A stretch of DNA of 21,902 bases. Origin: Kiloniellales bacterium. Its GTDB lineage: Bacteria; Pseudomonadota; Alphaproteobacteria; Kiloniellales; JAKSDN01. Below are positions 7,152 through 15,598 of this stretch, one piece after another (within the stretch, counting starts at the first letter, position 1; each line of letters begins with the position of its first letter). The translations under genes and the position numbers were made by a program. Under the pieces are notes generated by a model that made no database searches, was not told the DNA's origin, and was given only the letters and a program-made list of their open reading frames with translations. The DNA lies in assembly GCA_022360075.1 (NCBI GenBank), contig JAKSDN010000053.1, forward strand, positions 1 to 21,902, written 5' to 3'.

Positions 7152-7529
7152 ATGCGGACGATGTCACTTTCACGCCCCTTCGGGCGTGGCTTGCGATGCC
7201 TCTTGTTCTGCCTCGTGCTGGCCGCCGGCCTCATGCCCGTGGGAGAGGGCCTGCACGCCCGGGTGCCGGAGGCCTTGGACAACTGGGTTCCGCTGTCGGC
7301 GGGCATCGACGCGATGAAGCGCGGCCACAGCCTCGGCACGCTGGGTGTGGGCGCCGACTCCGAGGCGCTGTGCTTCTTCCTCGCCGGTCTCGGCGACGAG
7401 CGATCGAAGATCTTCGCGCCCTTGCGCACATCCGGTCAGAGGGGTGCCGTGAAGCTGAGGATGTCCGGATTCTCGCGCTCTCACGAGCTGGTCTGCAGCC
7501 CCTTGTTCGGGATCGGCTGGGACGAGTGA
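7152..7529 (+). CDS. small secreted protein of unknown function
   Basis: I do not recognise a family. The predicted 125-residue protein has a clear signal peptide: a basic start (MRTMSLSRPFGRG), a hydrophobic core (LLFCLVLAAGLMPVG) and a likely cleavage site near GLHA, leaving a mature domain of about 90 residues. The mature part holds two cysteines (EALCFFLAG and ELVCSPLFG) that could form a disulfide in the periplasm. The ATG at 7152 is supported by AGGGAGG at 7136-7142, 9 nt upstream; an upstream reading from 7062 gives a poor N-terminus. The gene is convergent with the next one, with a 29-bp gap. Coding support is the signal peptide plus ribosome-binding site. Confidence 0.6.
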   Translation: MRTMSLSRPFGRGLRCLLFCLVLAAGLMPVGEGLHARVPEALDNWVPLSAGIDAMKRGHSLGTLGVGADSEALCFFLAGLGDERSKIFAPLRTSGQRGAVKLRMSGFSRSHELVCSPLFGIGWDE

Positions 7530-7558
7530 CCGCCGCCGCGGCGCAGTGACCTTACGCT

Positions 7559-7924
7559 CTAGCCGTAGAAGTCGTAGTCGTAGTAATCCGGCAACGGCAC
7601 GTTCACTTCATCGGCTTCTTCGTCTATGTGCAGATAGAGCGCCAGCTCGCCCTTGTGCAGCGCGAGCGATCGAGAGGCGTTCCTCGGAATCGGAATTCCC
7701 TGATCCAGGCAGTACTTGATCAGGGCCGCGCCGAGCACGCTGGTCTCCAAGTTGCGGCATTTCTCTCCCGCCTCGGACCCGAACGCGACCATCGGTGCGC
7801 CGTCTTCTCTTGACACGATCGAAAGCGGGCCGCCGGATGCGGCTGCGGGTTCGATTTTGCCCGCGGCAAGCGCGTCTATGATTTCGTCTTGCGAGAAAGT
7901 GAGTCGCCTGACCTCGGTCGGCAT
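7559..7924 (-). CDS. small acidic cytoplasmic protein of unknown function
   Basis: A 121-residue protein with no signal peptide, no membrane segment and no family I can name. It starts MPTEVRRLTFSQDEIIDAL and has a central LGAALIKYCLDQGIPIPRNA then LHKGELALYLHIDEEADE. It ends in an acidic, tyrosine-rich tail (PDYYDYDFYG). The ATG at 7924 is preceded by GGGAG with about 7 nt spacing, a good ribosome-binding site. It is divergent from the ATP-grasp gene and shares its 327-bp upstream region. The helix-like middle could be an interaction module, but that is a guess. Coding support: ribosome-binding site, even codon use and no overlapping better frame. Confidence 0.62.
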   Translation of the reverse strand: MPTEVRRLTFSQDEIIDALAAGKIEPAAASGGPLSIVSREDGAPMVAFGSEAGEKCRNLETSVLGAALIKYCLDQGIPIPRNASRSLALHKGELALYLHIDEEADEVNVPLPDYYDYDFYG

Positions 7925-8088
7925 GATTCTCTCCCAAGGAAGCTTGTCGGCACCCCTTCGTCAGCGACGGGAGTCAGCCATTCGGAAGGGATTGTGACAG
8001 GCATGGCAAAGGAAAGCGTTAACTTCGGGTGGTCTATCGTCACGTTGGCCGTGTGCGGTTGGACAACGCCTCGTCCCGCTGCCGTCGC

Positions 8089-8110
8089 GCCGCATACTGG
8101 CCGCATACTG
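8089..8110. repeat. perfect tandem 11-bp direct repeat in divergent intergenic region
   Basis: GCCGCATACTG occurs twice head to tail (8089-8099 and 8100-8110) in the 327-bp region 7925-8251 between the small acidic protein gene and the ATP-grasp gene. The 11-bp period puts both copies on nearly the same face of the helix, so this could be a direct-repeat operator such as a response-regulator site. The rest of the region has a lower-GC part near 8160-8215, likely to hold the promoter of the + genes; I cannot assign hexamers, and I see no gene there. Confidence 0.45.
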
Positions 8111-8251
8111 ATTGTAGCCATCGCCGAAGGTGAAGACCGCTGCCTGCCTTCTCTATCAGGAACGAACCCACTCACTTTATGCAATCTTAACCTCTAACTC
8201 CTAGTCTTACCGAGCAGTTTCGCACCGCAGGCTCGGGGGGATTTTACCGCC

Positions 8252-9463
8252 TTGTTGCACGCTGACGGCAATGCCGCCCTGGCCCGGCAGATCGCCATAC
8301 CTGCCCCGCCAAGGCGCACAGGACGCGCACACGAACTGCAGGCGCAGCTCGACAAGCTGCTCGGGCAGATGCGCGTGGCCGTGATCTATGGCGGCGACAA
8401 GAGCATCGATGGCGCGGTGATTCACCAGACGATCAACACGCGCTCCTGGAAGAGCTACCAGTCCGTCGCCGAAGATATTGCCGCCTCCCTGGAACGCATC
8501 GGCTGCAAACAGGTCTTCATCTTGCCGGAGGACATGCGGCTCGGCGAGCGCCTGCGCGACCATTCCATTCACATGGCGTGGCTCAACACCGGCGGCGTCC
8601 AAGGCTACAACCCCATGTGCCACGCCTCGGCGATGCTCGAGATGCTGGGCGTGCCCTACGTCGGACACGACCCCTTGACGGCCAGCGTGCTCGACAACAA
8701 GCACAGCTTCAAGCGCGACCTCCTGGCCCTCGGCTTGCCGACGGCGACCTTCATGACCTGGCATCCCGGACGCGGGCCGCTCGTCGCGGCCGAGCAGCGG
8801 CGCTTTCAAGCGATCTTCGGGGACTACAGCGGCCCCTTCATCGTCAAGCCGGTCTCGGGGCGCGCCTCTCAGCATGTGCATCTGGTCGAAGACACGCAGG
8901 GCCTGACGGCCGTGGTCGACGAGATCTACGAGAAGACCCACAACCACATCCTGATCGAGAAGTACCTGTCGGGCCGCGAGTTCTGCATCGCCGTCTGCGG
9001 GCCGGTGGTCGCCAGAGGCCGGAAGCTGGAACGCAGTGCCGGGCCCTTCGTCTTTGGCGCCGTCGAGCGCATGTTGGACTCGGACGAGAAGATCTTCACG
9101 TCGATGGACGTGCGCCCGATCACGGTCGACCGCGTGCGCGCGCTCGATCAGGACGCCGATGCCGCGATACTCGCCGGGCTAGCGGAGCTCGCGACCGAAG
9201 TCTACTGCGAGCTTGGGCTGGAGACGCTGGTACGCCTCGACGTCCGGGCCGACGATAGTGGAAAGCTCTACCTACTCGAATCGAACCCGAAGCCGGACCT
9301 CAAGGCTCCGACAGAGGACAAGACCAGCCTGGTCGTTGCCAGCTTGGCTCGCTATGGCATGGACTACGATGACCTGATCTTGTCGCTACTCGCCGATCGC
9401 ATCGATCTTCTGTTCAGCCAACGGCGAGGCTGCGTCACACACCTGACAAGCTTGCTGGAGTGA
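8252..9463 (+). CDS. ATP-grasp ligase, D-alanine-D-alanine ligase-like
   Basis: A 403-residue (from TTG) protein of the ATP-grasp superfamily, closest in layout to D-Ala-D-Ala ligase. The N-terminal pre-ATP-grasp part starts at residue 40 (MRVAVIYGGDKS). Expected nucleotide and metal residues are seen: Lys199 in GPFIVKPVSGRAS, Glu236 in ILIEKYLSG, Arg328/Asp330 in LVRLDV, Glu343 and Asn345 in LLESNPKPDL. Canonical Ddl has a different metal-loop end (NTxPGMT), so the substrate is probably not D-Ala; coupling of a carboxylate to an amine using ATP is the family reaction. The start is uncertain: TTG 8252 or 8255 has a GGGGGG tract 11-14 nt upstream, and ATG 8369 would remove 39 residues that look coding. 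It is 37 bp before the sensor-MFS gene. Confidence 0.8.
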   Translation: MLHADGNAALARQIAIPAPPRRTGRAHELQAQLDKLLGQMRVAVIYGGDKSIDGAVIHQTINTRSWKSYQSVAEDIAASLERIGCKQVFILPEDMRLGERLRDHSIHMAWLNTGGVQGYNPMCHASAMLEMLGVPYVGHDPLTASVLDNKHSFKRDLLALGLPTATFMTWHPGRGPLVAAEQRRFQAIFGDYSGPFIVKPVSGRASQHVHLVEDTQGLTAVVDEIYEKTHNHILIEKYLSGREFCIAVCGPVVARGRKLERSAGPFVFGAVERMLDSDEKIFTSMDVRPITVDRVRALDQDADAAILAGLAELATEVYCELGLETLVRLDVRADDSGKLYLLESNPKPDLKAPTEDKTSLVVASLARYGMDYDDLILSLLADRIDLLFSQRRGCVTHLTSLLE

Positions 9464-9500
9464 CTCGTAGCGCTTCCGAAGATGGAGGCGAGTCGTCGTC

Positions 9501-11912
9501 ATGAATGACATGAAAATGCTTGCGCGCAGGATAACCGATGCCATCACCATGTTCGTGGTGTCGGGCTTGTCATTGCTTCTGCTGATGTATGTGGCATTCG
9601 GCGAAGCGCAGCGGACCTATCAGCAGTTTCACCTCGAAAAGCTCGTGGCCCAGGGTCGGGTCATCCAGAGCGCCATCGACAACTTCTTGCGGCCCGGTTT
9701 GCCGTTGAAGCAGTACGTCGGCTTCAACACGCGGGCCGGCACGATCTTGTCGTCCGATCCCTCGATCGCGGCGATCATGGTTCTGGATCAGAGCGGGCGC
9801 AAGGTCTTCGCGGCAGGCGACGAGAGCATACCGCTTTTGCCGCAGAGCGGCGAGGCCAAGACCTGGCCGGCCGGAGTCGCCGACACGCGACTTTCCGAGG
9901 AATTCGTACAGGTCGTCCTGCCGCTGCGAAACCGCTACGAGTCCGTCGGCAACCTCGCCGTCACGATGCCGCGGGCGCTGGTGACCGAGCGGGTTCAGTC
10001 CGACTTCGAGCCCCTGCTGATCGTGGCCGCGGTGCTCTCGGCCTGCTTCGGCATCGTGGTCTCGATCTCCCGGCCGCATCTCAGGAATCGCCGTACGCCG
10101 TGGCTGCAAATCAGCTACGGTCTGACGTTCCTGGTCATGGCCTGCTTTGTGATCGGGACCCTCGTCAATCTCTATTCGGACGGCGCTCAGGCGAAAACCA
10201 AGGCGCTCGCCGATTCGCTCGGCCAGAGGCTGACGGATATCGTCGGGTTCAACCTCAACATCGAGGAGATCCGGGGCCTCGACAAGATCTTCGGCGACTA
10301 TCGGCGCCTCAATCCGGACATCAGCGCGGCGGGTCTCACCGTCAACGACATCGTGACGATCCACACCGACGAGCAGATGGTCGGCAAGCGCTGGGTCGGC
10401 GACAAGCGCGACTACCAATACCTCGTCGACATCACGCCGCAGGACAGCCTACGCGACATCAAGGTGGCGGTCGCCCTGCCGGTGGACGTCGTGTTCCGGC
10501 AGATCATCCGAAGCGTGAAGAACTTCGCGGCGCTGTTCGTCGCCTCGGCTTTCTTTGCGGGGCTGTTCCTGCAGATGGCGGGATCGGTACAGCGCTTCCA
10601 TCGCGACAAGGAGCAGTCAGGCCAGGCCGGACAGTCGACGCCAAACGACGAGTCCGCCCTCAGCCTCGTGAAGCCCGTCTTCTTCGTGGCGGTCTTCGTC
10701 GAGCATCTGATGTACTCCTTCTTGCCGCAGTTCATGCACGACACGATCGACGCCTGGGGCCTCTCGTCGGGCTACGTCTCCGCGCCCTTCATGGCCTATT
10801 ACCTGTTCTTCGCCCTGGCGCTGGTACCCTCCGGCCACTTCGCCCAACAGCACAACCCGAGACCGCTGATGTACGGCGGCCTCATCCTGGCCGCCATCGG
10901 CCTGGTCGCGCTGGCCGTGCCGTCGAACTTCACGATGATCATGATCGCGCGATCGCTGGCGGGCATCGGCCAGGGCATGCTGTTCATCGGGGTGCAGTCC
11001 TACATCCTCATGACCGCGTCGCCCGACCGCAAGACGCAGGGCGCCTCGATCATCGTCTTCGGCTTCCAGGGCGGCATGATCTCCGGCATGGCGATCGGCT
11101 CGCTTCTCGTCAGCTATTTGGGCCCGCAGGGCGTCTTCATGCTGGCGGCCATGATCGCAGGCGGCGTGGCGCTCTACACCCTGGTGCTCGTGCCTTCCAT
11201 CGAAGCGCAGGAGAGTTCCGACCCGCGGCTCGGCATCACGCTGCGCCAGTTGGGGCTCAGCATGATCCAAATGCTGCGCAGCTTCGAGTTCTTGAGGACC
11301 ATGCTGCTCATCGGCATTCCGGCGAAGGCGGTGCTGACGGGCATCGTGATCTTCGCGTTGCCTTTGCTCTTGGCCAAGAAGCACTTCCCGCAGGAAGACA
11401 TCGGTCAGATCATCATGGTCTATGCCGCGGGCGTCATTCTCGCCAGCGGCTATGTGTCGCGGGTCGTAGACCGCATCGGACACACGCAGTCGATCCTGTT
11501 CTGGGGCGCGCTGATCTCGGGCATCGGCTTGATGATGGTCGGCCTGATCGACTGGGCGCCGATCGCCAACGCACCCAACAACGCGACCATGATCACGGTG
11601 GTCTTGGTCGTGGGCGTTGCGATCGTCGGCGTGGCCCATGGCTTCATCAACGCGCCGGTCGTCACGCACATCGCCGAGAGCGAGCTCGCCGACCGGATCG
11701 GCAAGAGCGCCGCCACGGCAACCTATCGCTTCCTGGAACGGGTCGGTCACATCGCCGGTCCCATCATCGTTGGACAGCTTTTCCTGCTCTATGGACAAGA
11801 GGCACAGATCCTGACGTGGGTTGGCGGCTTCGTCATCCTGGCCGGTGTCCTGTTCATCGCGTTCTTCACTCGGCCGCAAGTGCAGGCCGCCAATCGGGAG
11901 ACTTCGACATGA
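9501..11912 (+). CDS. MFS transporter-like protein with two N-terminal extracytoplasmic sensor segments
   Basis: An 803-residue membrane protein. TM1 spans about 14-34, followed by a ~135-residue extracytoplasmic segment with a Cache/PAS-like pattern (AIMVLDQSGRKVF, later VVLPLRNRYESVGNLAV). TM2 and TM3 lie near 171-190 and 203-225, a second ~115-residue extracytoplasmic segment follows (VNDIVTIHTDEQMVGKRW, then KVAVALPVDVV), and TM4 is about 341-360. From ~391 to 795 the sequence is a major facilitator domain with about 12 hydrophobic segments and typical loops (MIMIARSLAGIGQGMLFIGV, YVSRVVDRIGH). The fusion suggests ligand-controlled transport or a transporter-shaped receptor. The ATG at 9501 has GGAGG 12 nt upstream, and an ATG at 9510 is possible. 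Its stop overlaps the next ATG. I know no named family with this exact order. Confidence 0.82.
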   Translation: MNDMKMLARRITDAITMFVVSGLSLLLLMYVAFGEAQRTYQQFHLEKLVAQGRVIQSAIDNFLRPGLPLKQYVGFNTRAGTILSSDPSIAAIMVLDQSGRKVFAAGDESIPLLPQSGEAKTWPAGVADTRLSEEFVQVVLPLRNRYESVGNLAVTMPRALVTERVQSDFEPLLIVAAVLSACFGIVVSISRPHLRNRRTPWLQISYGLTFLVMACFVIGTLVNLYSDGAQAKTKALADSLGQRLTDIVGFNLNIEEIRGLDKIFGDYRRLNPDISAAGLTVNDIVTIHTDEQMVGKRWVGDKRDYQYLVDITPQDSLRDIKVAVALPVDVVFRQIIRSVKNFAALFVASAFFAGLFLQMAGSVQRFHRDKEQSGQAGQSTPNDESALSLVKPVFFVAVFVEHLMYSFLPQFMHDTIDAWGLSSGYVSAPFMAYYLFFALALVPSGHFAQQHNPRPLMYGGLILAAIGLVALAVPSNFTMIMIARSLAGIGQGMLFIGVQSYILMTASPDRKTQGASIIVFGFQGGMISGMAIGSLLVSYLGPQGVFMLAAMIAGGVALYTLVLVPSIEAQESSDPRLGITLRQLGLSMIQMLRSFEFLRTMLLIGIPAKAVLTGIVIFALPLLLAKKHFPQEDIGQIIMVYAAGVILASGYVSRVVDRIGHTQSILFWGALISGIGLMMVGLIDWAPIANAPNNATMITVVLVVGVAIVGVAHGFINAPVVTHIAESELADRIGKSAATATYRFLERVGHIAGPIIVGQLFLLYGQEAQILTWVGGFVILAGVLFIAFFTRPQVQAANRETST

Positions 11913-13120
11913 TGAGAAGGCTCGTCACGCCTCGGCTCACTGTTGCTGCATCGCTCCTCGTCGCTTTCACGGCTGCGGCTTCCCTGGGCGCAGGCGAGGC
12001 GAGGTCCGAACCGGCCTATTCGAGCTGGTTCCGCTACCAAGAGGACGTCGCCCTGGCCTGGGACTTCGCGGAGGTCGACGGCGATCCCAATCTGGTCAAG
12101 ATCACGCGCAAGTACGAGGACACGGGATTGCCGCAGCGCAAGATCTTCGTGCTCTACCCCAAGCCTTCGTCGGCCTATGACGTGGCGATCAGCAAGATCC
12201 TCGACGTCATGGAGGAGAAGAACGTGAACGCGGAGTTCACGGTCTTCAACTTCGGCCGCGAGGACGAGTCCGGCCGGCGGGCGCTGGAGAGCGCGGCCCA
12301 GGGCGGCTACGAGCTGATCTTCTCGATGGGCTCGGCCTCCACCGCTTGGCTCTGGGACAACTACCAGGACGGCGAGATCCCAGTCGTGTCGGTCTGCTCG
12401 AAGGACCCGGTACTCCTGGGCCAGGCGGCCGACTACGAGAGCGGCTCCGGCACGAACTTCGCCTTCACTTCGCTCAACATGCCGATCGAAGTGCAGATGG
12501 CCTACGTCTTCGAGCTGCGCCCGGACTTGAAGAACCTGGGCGTGCTGGTGGACAGCCAGAACATCAGTGCGGTCGAGACCCAGGCCAAGCCGATCGCCGA
12601 GTACGCCCGGCGCCGTGGCGTCCAGGTGATCGACGTCAATGTTTCGAATCCCGAGCGGGCGAAAGAAGAGCTCCAGGGTCTCGTGGGCGAGGCCGTCTCG
12701 ACCATGCGCAAGAACGATCCGACGCTCGACAACAGCGTGTTTTGGGTGACCGGCAGCACCTCCGTGTTCCGCGAGATCCGCGCGATCAATGGCAATTCGG
12801 ACCGTGTTCCGGTGCTGAGCGTCGTGCCGGAGGTCGTTCGCGCCGGTGAGGACAGCGCCGTGCTGTCGATCGGGATCAGCTTCGAGAGCAACGCCCATCT
12901 GGCCGCGATCTACGGCATCGACGTTCTGAAGGGCGAACGGCAGGTCGGCGAGCTGCCGGTCGGCATCGTGTCGCCGCCGGACATTGCCATCAACTTCCGC
13001 AAGGCGCGGGAGATCGGCCTGGAGATTCCCTTCAGCTTCTTCGAGAGCGCAAGCTTCGTGTACGACTACGAAGGGCGGATCGTCCGCCAGAACGGCCGGC
13101 CCGTCGAGTCGGTGAACTGA
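11909..13120 (+). CDS. ABC-type periplasmic substrate-binding protein (TrpX/ABC_sub_bind family)
   Basis: A 403-residue exported protein. It has a signal peptide (MMRRLVTPRLTVAASLLVAF then a small-residue stretch) and a two-lobe type I periplasmic binding fold. Segments typical of the ABC_sub_bind (formerly DUF534) family are seen: KIFVLYPKPSSAYDVAISKI, LIFSMGSASTAWLWD, VVSVCSKDPVLLGQ, KNLGVLVDSQN and LSIGISFESNAHLAAIYG. Family members with permease and ATPase partners bind aromatic amino acids or similar solutes. Here no permease or ATPase gene is adjacent; the upstream overlap (ATGATGA at 11909-11915) ties it to the sensor-MFS gene instead. A role as ligand-presenting partner is inference. 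ATG 11909 or 11912 are both possible. Confidence 0.87.
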   Translation: MMRRLVTPRLTVAASLLVAFTAAASLGAGEARSEPAYSSWFRYQEDVALAWDFAEVDGDPNLVKITRKYEDTGLPQRKIFVLYPKPSSAYDVAISKILDVMEEKNVNAEFTVFNFGREDESGRRALESAAQGGYELIFSMGSASTAWLWDNYQDGEIPVVSVCSKDPVLLGQAADYESGSGTNFAFTSLNMPIEVQMAYVFELRPDLKNLGVLVDSQNISAVETQAKPIAEYARRRGVQVIDVNVSNPERAKEELQGLVGEAVSTMRKNDPTLDNSVFWVTGSTSVFREIRAINGNSDRVPVLSVVPEVVRAGEDSAVLSIGISFESNAHLAAIYGIDVLKGERQVGELPVGIVSPPDIAINFRKAREIGLEIPFSFFESASFVYDYEGRIVRQNGRPVESVN

Positions 13121-13234
13121 GCGGGATCGAAGCCAGAGACGATCCGTGCCCAGCTAGATCGCCGGTGCCACAGCGCGGGGTTCGATTGCGCGGGACCCCT
13201 CGCAACGGCGCGGATACATGGGATGCTGGCAAGA

Positions 13235-13380
13235 AAAAGCCGGTGAACAAGTAAAGAAATCTAGTAAATACTTTGAAGTTCTGCGAGCTATTTTGAATTT
13301 CTTACATGTCAATTCGACGATAACTGAAACTTAAAACGTACGTTCTAACATAACGAAGCTCGATCAGCTCCCGAAAGACA
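13235..13380 (+). promoter_or_regulatory. AT-rich upstream region of the histidine kinase gene
   Basis: The 315-bp gap 13121-13435 changes from GC-rich to clearly AT-rich at about 13235-13370, unlike the surrounding genes, and is the only sizeable gap between the substrate-binding protein and the kinase. It contains TTGAA-type hexamers (13273 and 13293) and a perfect 10-bp palindrome AACGTACGTT (13335-13344), a possible operator. I cannot pair -35 and -10 elements with normal spacing, so the region is marked as likely promoter and regulatory without positions. No gene is seen in the gap. Confidence 0.4.
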
Positions 13381-13435
13381 AGTGCTTCGATGGTCAAGAC
13401 GCGCCGCATCGATAGCCGAGAAGGAAAGCGCCCAA

Positions 13436-15598
13436 ATGAGTGACTCCGCGCTCGCAAAGAAAGCAAGCCCGATGATCGAAACCGCGGTCTCCGCTCCGGA
13501 GGCGAACGCGCGGCCGGCCGAGCGGAGCGATTCGGCACAGCCGTCCAATCGGGACGACCGGCTGGGCCTTCTTCTCGCCGCCCAGAACGACGTGCTGGAA
13601 GGCATGGCGCGGGGTTCGCAGCTCGCCGATACGCTGCACGTCGTGGCTGCGGCCGTGGAGGCCATGGTTCCCTCCGCCCTCTGCGCCGTCGTCTTGTTCG
13701 ACGAGCGCAACCGCGGGATCGAGTTCACCGTGGCACCCAGCCTGTCCGGCGATTTCACGCGGTCGCTGGAGCGCGTACGCCTCTCGGATTGCGACAGCGC
13801 GCCGGAGCTGGATGACGCGGTTCCGGCGCCAGCCCCGTTCTGCCGCGCGCTGCGCGAACAGAGACCTGCCCCCGGGCTGGAGCTCGGCTCGCTGGAGGCG
13901 ATCCGCAACGAGAACAATCCTTCGATGGGGCTGGTGGCGCTCTATACCGGGCAAGGACGCGAGCTCGACGACGGCGAGCGGCGTGCCGTCCAGGCCATGA
14001 TTCCGCTCGCGCGCTTCGCGATCGAGTTCGATCGGCGCAACACCGCGCTCCAATCCGCCAACGATCGCTTCGCCTCGCTGGCCAGCGCCATCCCGGGCGT
14101 CGTCTACCAGCGAATCGTCGAGCCTGACGGCAGCATGCACTACAGCTACATCAGCGAAGGTGCCAGGGACATCTTCGGCGTCGCGCCGCAGGAAATCATC
14201 GCCGATCCCCGTGCCCTTTTCGATACGCACGGACCCGAGTACGCCGCGACGTTCCGCGAGCGCCTGCTCACCGCATCGCGCGACCTGACGATGTGGGACG
14301 TCGAGGCGACGATCATCACCCGCGATGGCAGGCGCAAGTTCACCCACGCTATCGCCCGCCCCACGCGCCGGCCGGACGGCTCGGTGCAGTGGGACGGCAT
14401 AATCCTGGACGCGACGCGGATCAAGGAGGCGGAGCTCGCCGCCGCTGCAGCCGAGGCGCGCACCCGCGACACGATCGTCGAGAGCATCCCGCACGGCTTC
14501 GTGCTGTTCGATCCGGACGATCGCGTGTCCACTTGGAACAACAAGTTCCTGGATTTCTATCCGCGCCTCGACGAGGTGATGGCGCCCGGTGTCGCCTATC
14601 GCACGATAATCGAGGCGGAAGTCCAGCACGGCCTCGACGTGGAAAACCTGAGCACCTTGGGCGAAGAGGAGGAACCGCCGACGCCGGAGCAGAGAATCGC
14701 CTCCCGCATGGCCCAGCACGCCCGCTCGAGCCACAGTATTGAGCGCCGCCTCTCGGACGGCCGTTGGATCCTCATCAATGAGGAGCGCACGGCCGATGGC
14801 GGCACGGTCATTCTCCACACAGACGTGACCGAGTTGAAGGACCGCGAAGCCGCGTTGGAGAGAAGCAACAGAGAGCTTCAGGACTTCGCGTCGGTCGCCT
14901 CCCACGACCTACAGGAGCCGTTGCGCAAGATCGAGGCCTTCGGCGACCGGCTCAAGGCGAAGTACGGAAGCGACCTCGGCGACGACGGCCAGATGTACAT
15001 CGACCGCATGCAGAACGCCGCGGGGCGGATGCGCAGCCTCATCAACGATCTCTTGTCCTACTCCAGGGTGACGACCAAGGCGAGGCCGTTCGTCGAGGTG
15101 GACCTGGACAAATGCGCGAACGAGGTGCTTTCGGATCTACAGGTCGCCATCGAGTCCAGCAGTGCGAAGATCGAGCTGGAGAACCTACCGGTGATCGAAG
15201 CGGACGCTCTGCAGATGCGCATGCTGCTGCAGAACCTCATCTCGAACGCCATCAAGTTTCAACGCCCGGACGAAACGCCCAAGATTACGCTGGCCGCCCG
15301 TATCGTCGGACCCGCCTCTTCGGCATCCGGGGCCGACGACGAGAGCAAGCAGGTCTGCGAGCTCAGCGTGGCCGACAACGGCATCGGCTTCGAGATGAAG
15401 TACGCCAGCCGCATCTTCGGCATCTTTCAGCGCCTGCACGGCCGCAACGAATACGAGGGTACGGGCGTCGGTCTCGCGACCTGCCGCAAGATCGTCGAGA
15501 GGCACAACGGCACGATTCAGGTCGAGAGCGCACCTGGTCAAGGAACCACGTTCACTATGCAGCTACCTCTCAAACATTCCGCCGCCGGAGCGAAATGA
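13436..15598 (+). CDS. sensor histidine kinase, GAF-PAS-PAS-HisKA-HATPase
   Basis: A 720-residue cytoplasmic kinase with no membrane segment. Approximate domains are GAF-like 48-200 (AVVLFDERNRGIEFTV), PAS 210-335 (AIPGVVYQRIVEPDG, GVAPQEIIADP), PAS 345-470 (SIPHGFVLFDPDDRVSTWNN), HisKA 475-548 with His490 in ASHDLQEPLRK, and HATPase 578-718. The N box is NLISNAIKF, G1 is DNGIGF (Asp647) and G2 is GTGVGLA (675). SHDLQEPLRK is typical of bacteriophytochrome-class kinases, but no PHY domain or bilin-binding site is evident, so it is probably not light-sensing. It overlaps the response regulator start. The ATG at 13436 has AAGGA 10 nt upstream; a GTG at 13382 would add 18 poor residues. Confidence 0.88.
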   Translation: MSDSALAKKASPMIETAVSAPEANARPAERSDSAQPSNRDDRLGLLLAAQNDVLEGMARGSQLADTLHVVAAAVEAMVPSALCAVVLFDERNRGIEFTVAPSLSGDFTRSLERVRLSDCDSAPELDDAVPAPAPFCRALREQRPAPGLELGSLEAIRNENNPSMGLVALYTGQGRELDDGERRAVQAMIPLARFAIEFDRRNTALQSANDRFASLASAIPGVVYQRIVEPDGSMHYSYISEGARDIFGVAPQEIIADPRALFDTHGPEYAATFRERLLTASRDLTMWDVEATIITRDGRRKFTHAIARPTRRPDGSVQWDGIILDATRIKEAELAAAAAEARTRDTIVESIPHGFVLFDPDDRVSTWNNKFLDFYPRLDEVMAPGVAYRTIIEAEVQHGLDVENLSTLGEEEEPPTPEQRIASRMAQHARSSHSIERRLSDGRWILINEERTADGGTVILHTDVTELKDREAALERSNRELQDFASVASHDLQEPLRKIEAFGDRLKAKYGSDLGDDGQMYIDRMQNAAGRMRSLINDLLSYSRVTTKARPFVEVDLDKCANEVLSDLQVAIESSSAKIELENLPVIEADALQMRMLLQNLISNAIKFQRPDETPKITLAARIVGPASSASGADDESKQVCELSVADNGIGFEMKYASRIFGIFQRLHGRNEYEGTGVGLATCRKIVERHNGTIQVESAPGQGTTFTMQLPLKHSAAGAK

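Noticed and set aside
7889..8197. 102-residue + frame in the divergent intergenic region
   Set aside because: It overlaps the start of the minus gene, has no good ribosome-binding site at its start and no motif.
10617..11879. 420-residue minus frame
   Set aside because: It is antisense to the MFS domain, and its composition (His/Asp/Arg-rich) is typical of GC-rich shadows.
10100..11908. N-terminal extension of the substrate-binding protein frame
   Set aside because: The extension overlaps the MFS gene in another frame and is Arg-rich; the signal peptide begins at 11909.
13394..14905. 503-residue minus frame
   Set aside because: It lies opposite the histidine kinase, which has complete domains; the reverse product has no recognisable fold.
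13436..15598. Bacteriophytochrome photoreceptor
   Set aside because: The kinase core and Rcp1-type partner fit the class, but no PHY domain or chromophore-binding segment is seen.
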